Source: Allium sativum (Eukaryota; Streptophyta; Magnoliopsida; Asparagales; Amaryllidaceae). Taken from it: a stretch of DNA of 64,000 nt. The DNA lies in NCBI GenBank assembly GCA_030737875.1, contig CM060924.1, forward strand, positions 152,142,197-152,206,196, in the 5' to 3' direction. How positions within the stretch are numbered: position 1 is the stretch's first letter; the number at the start of each line of letters is the position of its first letter. Positions 23,987 to 35,163 of the stretch are shown here, in pieces. The translations under genes were made by a program, and so were the position numbers. A model generated the notes under the pieces. It did no database searches. It worked only from the letters and a program-made list of their open reading frames with translations, and was not told the DNA's origin.

Positions 23987-25168
23987 CTAAAAAGAAGTTG
24001 TTGCTAACGAAACGGTTTTTCTAATTGGTTCTAAGGGAATTCCTAAGGATTTCAACAACTTTCCTGTCTTGGAGGAGGGATTCTCCATTATGCTAGCTGT
24101 TGTGATTATATTATGGGAAGCCTGAGTTGTAGTATCATTTAGGCTAAGATACTTAGCTGTATTAAGATCCCCTAAGTTATCAAAGGTACATGTAGAATCT
24201 TCCTTTGTTACATTTTGTACGAGAGGGTCCTTAGTTGTCATTTCGACATTTAGGTCAATTTCAAATGCAGTTTCATCTTCCCCACCATACCCAGTCTCAT
24301 GCTCAAATTCTGAAGTATTCGCCTGCATGATATCATCCTCGACCTATTCGAATTCCGTCTATGACTCAGATCGGGAGGGGGGCACTTTCTTTTTCAGGCA
24401 GTTTGGTTGATGCTATAGGATCCTTGCCCCTACGTTGGCTAAATTTTTTATCCTTATTCGAAGTCATTGACGAAGGCAATATTATACCACCAATAGGCTC
24501 TGAGCGCTTCTTCAAAGAAGGATCAACAGTTGGGTCTTGATCGATAGTTTGGTCTCGAGTCACATTCCTGCCATGGGTACTGCTAATGTCCAGCTCTACA
24601 GGATTTTATTTTGGGGTTGGAGGCCCTACTCTACACAGAAGCTTCCTCAAAAGATGGAGTAATTCATATTGACGAAGAAGAGTTTTTGTATCTAAGGATT
24701 TTCTACTTCTCTTCGTCTCATTAATGGCTTTCAATGTTTCAAATATAGCTTTGAGAGAGGTAGGAGCTTTGTTGTCTTTGACCGGGGTAGGAACGACAGT
24801 GTTCCAAAGGAAACAATGTAAGGATGCACGATTTGAAGGAAAATATAAGGTAAAATTACTCGGAAAACTATGCTTACCTCCGTCTCTCCAACGCCCTGAA
24901 AATGTCTCGGGGCTCTAACAAAGAAAAATTGGTTTAAAAATCTAGAAACACTATCTGATAGTTTGAGCATAAGCTTCCGATTTCTGGCACCTTCAACATG
25001 ATAATAGAAGGAGTGTCCTTCCTACTCTTAAAATAACATAAGTAACGGAGTTCTTGAAAGGTAGGCTCCTGCTTTTTTGTGTCCATAAAAAGGATATAAA
25101 ATCCCAGTAAAATGGTATAACCATTAGGATGAAGTTGGAAGGGAGAAATGGCTAGACAATTTAAGATT
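23987..25168 (-). pseudogene. 3' part of a Tat-element antisense gene, split by A2 (Transposase_28-like)
   Basis: Read on the minus strand from 25168 this continues the gene whose first part is 34797-35163. A2 sits exactly between, flanked by AGATT. The first stretch encodes words such as SPFQLHPNGY and FYILFMDTKK, typical of the plant 'putative gypsy-type transposon' domain (PF04195-like) found in extra ORFs of Tat-lineage elements. The frame then shifts to one with FFFVRAPRHF (24880-24920). A splice-donor-like AG|GTAAGC lies at 24872-24877. Further coding-looking blocks are at 24590-24800 (about TLKAINETKRSRK), 24366-24563 and 23987-24328 (an acidic tail with FEHETGYGGEDE). Frameshifts and stops make it a pseudogene. 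Function of the family is unknown. The gene runs opposite to the D2 element (plus). Confidence 0.65.
25164..25168. other. Left target-site duplication of A2 (AGATT)
   Basis: AGATT precedes the LTR terminus TGTGGCACCCC at 25169. The same AGATT follows the other LTR terminus at 34797-34801. Five bases is the usual size for Ty3/gypsy insertion. The match proves that 25169-34796 is one insertion. Confidence 0.9.
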
Positions 25169-26169
25169 TGTGGCACCCCAAGTCCGTTAATGTCACTCAC
25201 AAAGGGAATGCATGCTGTTTCGTGAAGCGTTTTAGTAAACAGAACAGAAACATTACAAGACAGATATAATTTTTTTGCAGTAGAATAAAAACAACTTTTA
25301 TTAATCATAAAGCATGGTTACACTATATGTCTGAAAATACATAAACTCTATTCATCATTAAAACAACTGTCTTGTACTTTAAATATCAGAGTACAATAAT
25401 AAAGAAAGCATAATCCACAAATCATAAGCTATAGTAGCAAAAATAGAACCTTGAGCAATACTTTTAGAAGCTCCAAGCAAGATGACAGCAGAATCTTGAC
25501 TAAGCCTGAGAATTCCCTCCCTTGAGAACCTTTGGGGGGTGGGGGAACGGAAGAAAGAAGGAGAAACAAAAAGGGTCAGACATAAAGTCTGGCGAGTCTA
25601 GGTACTTTTAGCCAGTAAATAAATAAAAGTAACATGATAGGCACATAAAGTGGATAAGGGAAACTACATAATAACAGGTGTGACATGGAATATAGGTTAA
25701 GGTGTAAATGCTTCTAATGATTATTCTGCACTATTACTAGTATAACTAAAATGGAATGATACCTTCCACTATAAGCTGGTAGGCTTAGGCAATACGTCCA
25801 AGTATACCCTAACCACTCTCCTAATCGATCGGCTCCCTACTCTGTAGATATCCTGTGCTGGCCCCACAGTAGGGGGTATCACATCCCTAAAGTGGCAACC
25901 CAAGATGTGCACAGGCATACCTACTGGTGTCACGGTCGTCTTGTCCCCCACTGCCTGGCAGATGCACGCACATGTCCCCGGTCGGTTTGCGTCGTCTTCA
26001 CCACCCATCACGTTTTGGATCTCTTATAATCAATCAGTAAGCGTGCCCCTTCTCTGCCTAGTACGGAGTTCTCTACTCTGATACCAACTACGAGTTACTG
26101 ACTGAAATGGGTCCCACATAATATGATACAAGCTCTCCCCTTTGTCTTGTATCCCCACTAGGTTTTCCA

Positions 26170-26420
26170 CTGACTATGTATACCCTAAAAGGGTGATCTT
26201 TAATTACATAGCCCTATACTAGTTATGTATACCCAAAAGGGTGATCTTTAATTGCATAACTCCCACACAATATGATACAAGCTTTCCCCTTTGTCTTGTA
26301 TCCCCACTAGGCTTTCCACTGACTATGTATATCCTAAAGGGTGATCTTTAATTACATAGCCCTATACCAGTTATGCTTATCCTAAAAGGGTGATAATTAA
26401 TTACGTAACTCTAACAGGTT
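26170..26420 (-). repeat. Tandem unit with AAAGGGTGATCTTTAATTAC in A2 LTR
   Basis: Four copies of a 60-70-base unit (TTATGTATACC..AAAGGGTGAT..TTAATTACATA) lie in two pairs, joined by a repeated ATACAAGCT(C/T)TCCCCTTTGTC segment. The same arrangement is at 31990-32265 and, inverted, at 41350-41630. Confidence 0.8.
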
Positions 26421-28094
26421 AAGTTTGTGGGCCAATATATTCAAATGTTACCCACCAACCCAAGATGTACTTAACTCTCCCACTGATTCAAGCATGTTTA
26501 TTTAATGGTTAAGTTTGTGGGCCTAGATATACTAATATTACCCACCTACCCAAGACTTACCTAACCCTCCCACTTTGCATAATCAAGTTTACTTAACATC
26601 AACTTAAGTCTAAGTTCACACAATCCCTATGGATTAGACTTGGTTAAGTAGTCCAATTCATTACCATGTCCATTTATGGTTTATAATGGGCTAGACCTCC
26701 CACATTAGGCCTACAACATGTGGATGCTGGATATGACGGTCGGTTCCGGGCTGTCTTATTCCACAGTTGGGCTTAACCTCGTGTCTTAGCCCGATTCGTA
26801 TTTACGTACTTAGACCTCCCACATTAGGTTCAACATCAGTGGCTGCTGGATATGCCGCTCGGGTCCGGGCAGACTTCCGCCACTAATGTACTCTAACCTC
26901 GTGTCATAAGTACAAGTACAATTCCTAATTGTAATTCCTGAACATTCCATTATTGATTTATTTTTTTATAAATTATTCCTTTCCTTTTGTAGGTGTCAAT
27001 ACTTATTTTAATGATAATTTGAATTACATATCAATTCAAATAAAGATTACATGCCAATTATAAATCCCTTTTCCCCCGTTTCCTTAACTAACGCAATCGC
27101 ACGTATTTTGACGATATCTAGGCTATAAAGTAGCCCAGCCATAACAATAAAAAGGGAATATGATAAAGGTGATAATTTCAACACATATTGACATAACATA
27201 CTGGCATGATAACAAAATGAAAGAACATCTAATTATCATAACAGTGTGGGTATATGAAACTGATAACTTCTGGCAATTCCTAAAATATCAAATCAAGCAT
27301 AATGATATCAAAATGTCTCCTAATTGGATCTAGCATAATTAGGGTGACGTAAAGATGGATTCATATGTAAAGTTCACAACATATCTAGATTGATCACAAT
27401 AAGGGGATTCATATAAACAACTAGATCCAACTGTCCAATTAAATAAATGTAACATGTCAAGTTTACAATAGATCTATATTTACCACAATAGGGAGATTCA
27501 TACAAACAACTAGATCCAATTATCCAATTTAATAAATGTAACATGTCAAGCTTACAACAGATCTAGATTTAACATAAGGTGTCCAATTACCTATATCTAG
27601 CATAGTAAGGGTGACATAGCAACATGTTTAGATCAAAAGGTAGATTAACACAAAGGTGTAGATCCAAATAACGTCACAATTACCAAACTAATAGATGTAC
27701 TTCTATCATAACATGGTTACAAGTCAAGATCCATATAAACATCATAATCGAATCAACACAATTATATTGGATCTAAGAAATTAGATTTGTCATGACATAT
27801 GATAGAATTTCATATTAACACAAAATCATACTTTACAACATATCCAATACTTTGTCTGTCAAAGCATACTATTATTTATCAAAACCTAAAAGTAATCTAG
27901 AAACTCACAGCATTAAGTTTAGAGAATTGAGAGAGAATAGATCTGAATTCTTAATTTGGTTAGCTAAACCGTTGTTGTAGAATTTGATCTTCTAATTTGA
28001 CTTGATGGAGAAGAAAGGCTTGTTTTAATTTAGATTAGAGGAGTATTGAGGCGCCATGGATGATAACAATGAGATTAGGGTTAGGTTAGGTGTT

Positions 28095-28102
28095 TATTTA
28101 TA
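28095..28102 (-). promoter_or_regulatory. TATA box of A2 3' LTR
   Basis: The minus strand reads ACCTATAAATAAACACC. The same element is at 33943-33950 in the 5' LTR and about 39662-39670 (as TATAAACA) in the inverted copy. Confidence 0.5.
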
Positions 28103-28270
28103 GGTGTATTAGGTGTATTGGGACCTTTAGATTAGAACAAGAGCCATAGGAATCGTCCACGTCATCCGACCAACAGAAAATAGCCATGTTGCGAAAAAAC
28201 AATCATTAACCAATAAAAACGCGCCATGTGTGCAACATGATGCATAGTAGAGGGGGTGTTGACACCCACA

Positions 28271-28274
<4 letters not shown>

Positions 28275-28310
<36 letters not shown>
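28275..28310. repeat. (AT)n microsatellite
   Basis: About 18 AT dinucleotides in the A2 3' LTR. The tract lies beside the tRNA-like segment. Its counterparts are at 34111-34151 and 39470-39502, with different lengths. Confidence 0.95.
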
Positions 28311-28312
<2 letters not shown>

Positions 28313-28428
28313 TTTTAACCATCTTTCCAATTAATCCTCCAATTAACCCTTTTCACACTAAACTGCTTTTTAATTGAACTATGTTCACACTAAGCCACAT
28401 TTTAGCCATTCCCCTAAAACAAAAATAT

Positions 28429-28500
28429 GGCGCTAGCGGGGATCGAACTCCGTACCTCTTGTATGCAAGTCACATGCTCTAACCAACTGGGATATTAAGT
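28429..28500 (-). repeat. tRNA-like (SINE-type) segment in A2 3' LTR
   Basis: The minus strand has an A-box-like TATCCCAGTTGG (28483-28494), TTAGAGC, and a B-box GTTCGATCC (28439-28447) at tRNA-like spacing, ending CGCTAGCGCCA. The acceptor stem does not pair and the anticodon stem has mismatches, so it is not a functional tRNA gene. It is probably the head of a tRNA-derived SINE captured by the LTR. Confidence 0.6.
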
Positions 28501-28930
28501 CTTTTGTTAACAAGACTTAGAACAATGGTATCCGTTATTCTTTTCTCATTCCTCTTTTTACATGTTTTGTTGCAATATTTAATTAAAAGATATCTTTTTC
28601 ATCCTAAATCGATTTTCTGCAAACCATAGGTCTAAATTGACTAGAAAATCGCCATGAACGCAATAACGCTAATTTCATGACCAAATTCCTAAAGCTCTTC
28701 AAATTTTCCTTTTTATTTCTATTTAATTGTTCGCATGTATTTCTTCGCATTTCATGTATTGCATTTAATTTCTTTTATTAATCTTTTTCCTTCATTTCAC
28801 TGCATGAAATTATTATATGCAATTTTATTGTCATGATTTAATTTTTCTCTTAAATATATCTATGTATATAATATATATATATATACATATTTCCACATTT
28901 TTAAATTCATTAAAAATGCGGGGTGTTACA

Positions 28931-28944
28931 TTCTCCCCTACTTG
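28931..28944 (-). other. Polypurine tract of A2
   Basis: The minus strand reads AAGTAGGGGAGAA directly before TGTAACACCCCGC. One G is changed to A relative to element A. Confidence 0.85.
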
Positions 28945-29559
28945 AAGGATTTCGTCCCAGAAATCTTTGAGTTAAGAAGAATGTATCCTACCATCCATCA
29001 TCTATCTACTCATCCATCATCCCCAAGCATCCATTGTCCTTAAAAGATTTCTAATGCTCCTATGAATATATGCACAGGTGTGTGTATATGTCCCAATACT
29101 AATGCGAAGATCAGGCGGTCTACTGATTCAAATGACCTACTTAATGCAACTTATGTTAGTGCCATGAATCCAACATGTATGCAAATAATCCTATTATAAC
29201 ATGTATGTTCTATATGTGTGCACACTCATTCATCCAAATGCAACATCCATATGATGATACATCCATTTTCATCCATGAGAAAAAAGAAAAATGCACACAC
29301 ATCCATATGCAGTATGAGATTGATTGAGCCGATCTAATGCCTAATGTGTGCGTATATGAATCCACAGGAAACCACTAGCAAACACTTGCATCCACTTGCA
29401 TCCATCAAACATAACATGTCTCAAACACATGTTTACATCCGTGGGTTCCCTGTCTAAAGGTCGAAGATTCGATCGATATGACACAGGCGAATGATAGAAA
29501 CAAGTACTAATAAAAAGCTTTGGAAAAAGAAGTTAAGAACATAGTCCTAAAATGAAAGG
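28945..29559 (-). other. 3' non-coding tail of A2
   Basis: This corresponds to the 438-990 tail of A: shared words include TCAGGCGGTCTACTGATTCA and GCCATGAATCCA. No coding content is visible. Confidence 0.7.
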
Positions 29560-30830
29560 GTATGAAGCATGGTCTTTATTTCCAGTCTCCCTCGCTGTAT
29601 TCTCTACTTTTACTTCCTTCCGCAAGTCTGGCTCCACTTCCTCGAAATCTATACATTTTATCGCCACTTGAATGAATAGTCATCTTAGAATGATGGGCTT
29701 CCTCAAGGACTATCTTTAATAGGTTTCCCATTATGATATGATTCACCTATCAAACATCTTCCCAAGTAGCTCTCGTACTTTCTTATCAAGTTCCCTCTTT
29801 TCTTTTAGGGGTCACGTGTCGCACAGGCAATGCAACTGGCTTTGCATTATCCATCTAGTATATTCGAAAACCAATCTCGTGCCTTGGCTTAAACACCGAA
29901 CCTCATCAAAAACATCAGAATAACCACAGACTACTGGAACAGATTGCAAATTATTGATAGATGCATCAAGGGACTCTAGGAAACTAAGCATAACCGACCC
30001 TCGTGGGTCACAAGAAATTTCGTGGGTCCTCCCATGACGAGTTAGAAGCTTAACGACCCTCCTTTCACCGCCCAGAATGACATCAAACGTGGTAAGCCAA
30101 CCCATCCCTAGAATTAACCCCTAGCCCATAAAACAAGATGTGCGTCGCGCTCAAACTCGACGCCTAACACATATATTCTCAAACCCAGACAATTCACGGA
30201 TAAATGAGCGGAACCACGAATGTGGTTTGAGACAACAACGGGACCCCCTACCATACTAGTAATTAAGTGCAAAGATTCAACTACAGAACTAGATATGAAT
30301 GAATGCGAATGCACCAGAATCGAAAAGAGTTCTAACCGGTTGATTGGAAAGAGAAATCAAAACCTTCCATGGAAACTTTCCTACCTCTATCTGGTGCACT
30401 AGCAACGAGAGCATTAGCTTTCCCTCCAGAGGTTCCTATCCTTTGACATTGCCCTTGCTTCCTTGGGCACTCCCCCAGAATAGTTTCCAACCTCTCCACA
30501 AACGAAGCAAGCATTCTTCCTTTTCCTGTAGTCCTTGGCCAAGTGACCCTCTCGTCCACAACTATGGCACTTCGCCTTATCCTTAGCCTTGTCATTTTTT
30601 CTGCCATTTTTATGTTGTTATTGTTGTCCTTTCTTGGGCCATACCTTTTACTCATCCTTAGGTTGTGATCCTTAGCCCTAACTTCCTTATACTCCTTTTT
30701 ACCCACGTTTTTGTAACAAGCTAACAAGTCTTTCCAAAGTTGCCTCCATCGCATGGAAATCCTTACGAAGCTCGAGAAAATTAACCGTAGGTGAAACCAC
30801 TGCAGCTACGAATGGAGGTTAGGCACTTCA
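29560..30830 (-). pseudogene. Decayed gag-pol of A2 with large internal deletions
   Basis: Reading the minus strand from right to left I find, in order: gag zinc knuckles (30480-30600; CHSCGREGHLAKD with the last Cys changed to Tyr, then CFVCGEVGN with the His changed to Asn), the protease/linker (30114-30330, words HSFISSSVVESLHL), the start of the RT region (29760-30105, words FLESLDASINNLQSV and VMLSF), a jump over RT and RNase H to the integrase zinc-binding start (29660-29740, [11 protein letters not shown]), then a jump over the integrase core to chromodomain remains (29560-29650, YPF end). Most of gag is also missing. Frames shift between pieces. It cannot encode a working enzyme. Homology to element A identifies each piece. 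Confidence 0.8.
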
Positions 30831-31068
30831 TTGCCCTTCGACATGTGCTAAACATGCCTACGGCATCATGCCGGAATAGGGACACCTTTCAAGAAGAATC
30901 GGTTTCCCAGACAAAAAGGGAAAAAGGAATCAAGCGGAGAATCGAGAGATATTACATATGGCTTTGGGGAACCTGTTTTTCAAAACAGGCTTTTCTTTTG
31001 AAAATGCTTTCTTTTAAAACCTTTTTGAAAATAATTTGTAAAATTTTAATTTAATCTGGTAACCTACA

Positions 31069-31080
31069 GCTCTAACACCA
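31069..31080 (-). other. Degenerate primer-binding site of A2
   Basis: The minus strand reads TGGTGTTAGAGC, two changes from TGGTATCAGAGC. It lies two bases from the LTR end at 31083, exactly as in A. Confidence 0.85.
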
Positions 31081-34000
31081 AGTGTGACACCCCACGTCCG
31101 TTAATGTCACTCACAAAGGGAATGGAATAAGTTTTGTGAAACATTTTAGTAAACAGAATAGAAACATTACAAGACAGATATAATTTTTTTGCAGTGGAAT
31201 AAAAACAACTTTTATTAATAATAAAGCATGGTTACACCATATGTCTGAAAATACATAAACTCTGTTCATCACTAAAACTTATGTCTCGTACTTTAAATAT
31301 TAGAGTACAATAATAAAGAAAGCATAATCCCCAAATCATAAGCCATAGTAGCAAAGATAGAACCTTGAGCACTACATCTAGGAGCTCCAAGCAAGATGAT
31401 AGCAGAATCCTGACTTAGCCTGAGAATTCCCTCCCTTGAGAACTTGGGGGGGTGGGGGGAACAGAAGAAAGAAGGAGAAACAAAAAGGGTCAGACATAAA
31501 GTCCGGCGAGTCTAGTTACTTTTAGCCAGTAAATAAATAAAAGTAACATGATAGGCATATAAAGCGGATAAGGGAAACCATACAATAACAGGTGTGACAA
31601 GGCAGATAGGTTTAGGTGTAAATTCTTCTAATGATTATTCTACACTGTTACTAGCATAACTGAAATGGAATAATCCCCTCCACTATAAGATTGTTGGCTT
31701 AGGTCATACGTCCAAGTATACCCTAATCACTACCATAATCGATCGGCTCCCTACTCTATATATGTGCACAAGCATACCTACTGGTGTTACGGTCATCTTG
31801 TCCCCCTCTTCCCGGCCCATGCACACGCATGTTCCTGGTCGGTTTGCGCCGTCTACACCCTGTCACATTTTGGATCTCTTATAATCAATCAGTAAGCGTG
31901 CCCCTTATCCACCTAGTACGGAGTTCTCTAATCTGATATCAAATACGGGTTACTGACTGAAATGGGTCCCACACAATATGATACAAGCTCTCCCCTTTGT
32001 CTTGTATACCCACTAGGTTTTCCACTGACTATGTATAACCTAAAAGGGTGACGTTTAATTACATAGCCTTATACTAGTTATGTATACGCAAAAGGGTGAT
32101 TAGTTATATAACTTCCACGCAATATAATACAAGCTCTCCCCTTTGTCTTTTATCCCCACAAGGCTTTCCACTGACTATGTGTACCCTAAAGGGTGATCTT
32201 TAATTACATAACCCTATACCAGTTATGCTTACCATAAAAGGGTGATCTTTAATTACATAACTCTAACAGGTAAAGTTTGTGGGCTTATATATACAAATAT
32301 TACCCACTAACCCAAGATGTACTTAACCATCCCACTGATTCAAGCATGTTTATTTAATGGTTAAGTTTGTGGGCCTATATATACTGATATTACCCACCTA
32401 CCCAAGATTTACTTAATCTTCCCACTTTGCTTAATCAAGTTTACTTAACCTCAACATAAGTCTAAGTTCACACAATCCCTATGGATTAGATTTGGTTAAG
32501 TAGTCCAATTCATTACCATGTCCATTTATGGTTTATAATGGGCTAGACCTCACACATTAGGCCTACAACATGTGGATGCTGGATATGCTGGTCGGTTCCG
32601 GGCAGTATTATTCCGCAGTTGGGCTTAACCTCGTGTCTTAGCCCGATTCGTATTTACGTACTTAGACCTCCCACATTAGGTTCAACATTAGTGGCTGCTG
32701 GATATGCCAATCGGGTCCGGGCAGACTTCCACCACTAATGTAATCTAACCTCGTGTCATAAGTACAATTACAATTCCTAATTATAGTTACTAAACATTCC
32801 ATTATTGATTTATTTTTTTTATAAATTAATCCTTTCCTTTTATAGGTGTCAATACCTATTTTAATGATAATTTGAATTACATATCAATTCAAATAAAGAT
32901 TACATGCCAATTATAAATCCCTTATCCCCCGTTTCCTTAAATAACGTATTAGCAAGTATTTTGGCAGCATTTAGGCCATAAAGTAGCCTACCCATAATAA
33001 TAAAAAGGGAATATGATAAAGGTTATAATTTCAACAAATATTGACATAACATACTACCATGATAACAAAGTGAAAGGGCATGTAATTATCATAACGGTGC
33101 GGATATATGAAACTGATAACTTGTGGCAATTCCTAAAATATCAAATAAAGCATAATGAGATCTAAATGTCTCCTAATTGGATCTAGCAAAATTAGGGTGA
33201 CATAAAGATGGATTCGTATGTAAAGTTCACAACAGATCTAGATTGATCACAATAAGGGGATTCATACAAACAACTAGATCCAACTGTTCGATTAAATAAA
33301 TGTAATATGTCAAGTTTACAATAGATCTATATTTACCACAATAACTAGATTCATATAAACAACTAGGTCCAACTGCCCAATTAAACAAATGTAACATGTC
33401 AAGTTTACGTAGATTTAGATTTAACATTAGGTGTCCAATTACCTAGATCTAGCTTAGTAAGGGTGACATAGCAACATGTTTAGATCAAAAGGTATATTAA
33501 CATAAAGGTCTAGATCCAAATAACATCACAATTTTCCAAACTAATAGATGTACTTCCACCATAACAAGGTTACAATTCAAGATCCATATAAACATCATAA
33601 TCGAATCACCACAATCATATTAGATCTAAGAAATTAAATTTGTCATGACATAAGACAGAATTTCATATTAACACAAAATTATATTTTATAACATATCCAA
33701 TTTGTTATCTGTCAAAGCATACTTTTATTTATCTAAAACTAAAAGTAATCTAGAAACTCACAGCGTTAGGGTTAGATAATTGAGAAAGAATAGATCTGAA
33801 TTCTGAATTTGATTAGATAAACCGTTGTTGTAGAATTTGATCTTCTAATTTGACTTGATGGAGAAGAAAGGCTTGTTTTAATTTAGATTAGAGTAGCATG
33901 GTGGCGCCATGGATGAAAACAATGAGATTAAGGTTAGGTGTTTATTTATAGGTGTATTAGGTGTATTAGTACCTTTAGATTAGATCAGGAGGCATAGGAA

Positions 34001-34108
34001 TCGTCCACGTCATCCGACCAACAGAAAATAGCCATGTTGCGAAAAAACAATCATTAACCAATAAAAACGCGCCATGTGTGCAACAGCAGGGGTGTTGACA
34101 CTCATACG

Positions 34109-34110
<2 letters not shown>

Positions 34111-34151
<41 letters not shown>
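34111..34151. repeat. (AT)n microsatellite
   Basis: About 20 AT dinucleotides in the A2 5' LTR. Confidence 0.95.
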
Positions 34152-34154
<3 letters not shown>

Positions 34155-34272
34155 TCTTTTTAACCATCTCTCCAATTAATCCTCCAATTAACTCTCTTTA
34201 CACTAAACCACTTTTTAATTGAACTGTGTTCACACTAAGCCACTTTTTAGCCGTTCCCCTAAAACAAAAATA

Positions 34273-34343
34273 TGGCGCTGGCGAGGATCGAACTCTGTAC
34301 CTCTTGTATGCAAGTTACATGCTCAAACCAACTGGGCTATTTA
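34273..34343 (-). repeat. tRNA-like (SINE-type) segment in A2 5' LTR
   Basis: A-box TAGCCCAGTTGG (34328-34339) and B-box GTTCGATCC (34285-34293) on the minus strand. Same segment as at 28429-28500. Confidence 0.6.
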
Positions 34344-34708
34344 GTCGTTTGTTAACAAGACTTAGAACAATGGTATCCATTATTCTTTTCTCATTCCTCT
34401 TTTTACATGTTTTGTTGCAATATTTAATTAAAAGATATCTTTTTCATCCTAAATTGGTTTTCTGCAAACCATAGGTCTAAATTGACTAGAAAATCGCCAC
34501 GAACGCAGTGACGCTAATTTCATGATCAAATTTCAGAAGCTCTTCAAATTTTCCTTTTTATTTCTATTTAATTGTACGTATGCATTTCTTCGCATTTCAT
34601 GTATTGCGTTTAATTTCTTTTATTAATCTTTTTCCTTCATTTAACTGCATGAACTTATTTCATCAATTTTATTGTCATTATTTAATTTCACTCTTAAATA
34701 TATCTTTG

Positions 34709-34713
<5 letters not shown>

Positions 34714-34756
<43 letters not shown>
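34714..34756. repeat. (AT)n microsatellite
   Basis: A TA-dinucleotide tract just inside the start of the A2 5' LTR. The inverted copy is at 38861-38908 and the 3' LTR has a shorter tract at 28870-28887. Confidence 0.95.
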
Positions 34757-34758
<2 letters not shown>

Positions 34759-34796
34759 CCACATTTTTAATTTCATTAAAAATGCAGGGTGTTACA

Positions 34797-34801
34797 AGAT
34801 T
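34797..34801. other. Right target-site duplication of A2 (AGATT)
   Basis: Matches 25164-25168. It lies inside a coding triplet stretch of the antisense gene. Confidence 0.9.
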
Positions 34802-35163
34802 CGCTCCAGAAAAGGATTAAGCGGAGGGATAGCGCCAGCCGCTAACATATGTTTGTTTACAGCGATGTACCCTATTGGAGGTTCATCAGCAAATACACCC
34901 TCTACCGGTAATATCGTATCTGTGAGAGGAATTCCATATTGACCACATAATTTCTCGTATTGATCCTGAGTTAGTGTGGTAGATTGCTTCTCTTGATTTC
35001 CAGCCTTAACTGGATGAAGTTCCAAGGGTAATGAGGGAGAAACTTGACCAGAAGCTATGTTTGTTACGGTTTCAAAGGTCGTGGTAAGAGAAGTATAGGG
35101 TTGATCCAACGAAGTTTCTTCATTTTGAAGGCGAGATCGCTTTCTAGTTGTCATTCTACACAA
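34797..35163 (-). pseudogene. 5' exon of Tat-element antisense gene, left-arm copy
   Basis: The ORF starts at 35163 (ATG; a second ATG three codons later begins MTTRKRSRLQ) and runs 123 residues into the A2 LTR. It has a basic start, a Ser/Thr/Gln-rich middle, then DQYEKLCGQYGIPL and FADEPPIGYIAVN, which resemble the start of the PF04195-type 'putative gypsy-type transposon' domain. It ends at LERIL where A2 interrupts. The rest is at 23987-25168. The gene points away from the palindrome centre and opposite to the D2 element, whose PPT and LTR are on the plus strand. Antisense extra ORFs upstream of the 3' LTR are a known trait of Tat-lineage elements. Function is unknown. Confidence 0.7.

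Larger units (their letters stand above)
25169..28930 (-). repeat. 3' LTR of A2, 3762 bp
   Basis: Minus-strand start TGTAACACCCCGC at 28930 after a PPT; end GGGGTGCCACA at 25169. It contains a TATA-like TATAAATA (28095-28102), an (AT)n tract, a tRNA-like segment, the paired conserved module (26690-26910), a local repeat of the AAAGGGTGATCTTTAATTAC unit (26180-26410) and a G-rich run at 25533-25545. No coding content. Confidence 0.9.
25169..34796 (-). mobile_element. Element A2, internally deleted A-family retrotransposon
   Basis: A complete insertion of 9.63 kb with two LTRs (3762 and 3714 bp), a PPT, a PBS and AGATT duplications. The internal region is about 2.1 kb, against 5.1 kb in A, because most of pol is gone. 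The LTRs differ by roughly 7% in a 360-base stretch compared by eye, so this is an older insertion than A. It interrupts the antisense gene of D2. Confidence 0.9.
31083..34796 (-). repeat. 5' LTR of A2, 3714 bp
   Basis: Minus-strand start TGTAACACCCTGC at 34796, end GGGGTGTCACA at 31083. Compared with the 3' LTR it has lost about 100 bases near 31757 (between CTACTCT and GTGCACA). From 31762 to its start it is also the outer part of the left arm of the large inverted repeat. It carries a TATA box (33943-33950), an (AT)n tract, the tRNA-like segment, the paired module (32540-32760) and a second TA-rich tract near its start. Confidence 0.9.

Noticed and set aside
28429..28500. Functional tRNA-Ala gene
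   Set aside because: A and B boxes are good, but acceptor and anticodon stems do not pair, and it occurs in each LTR copy.
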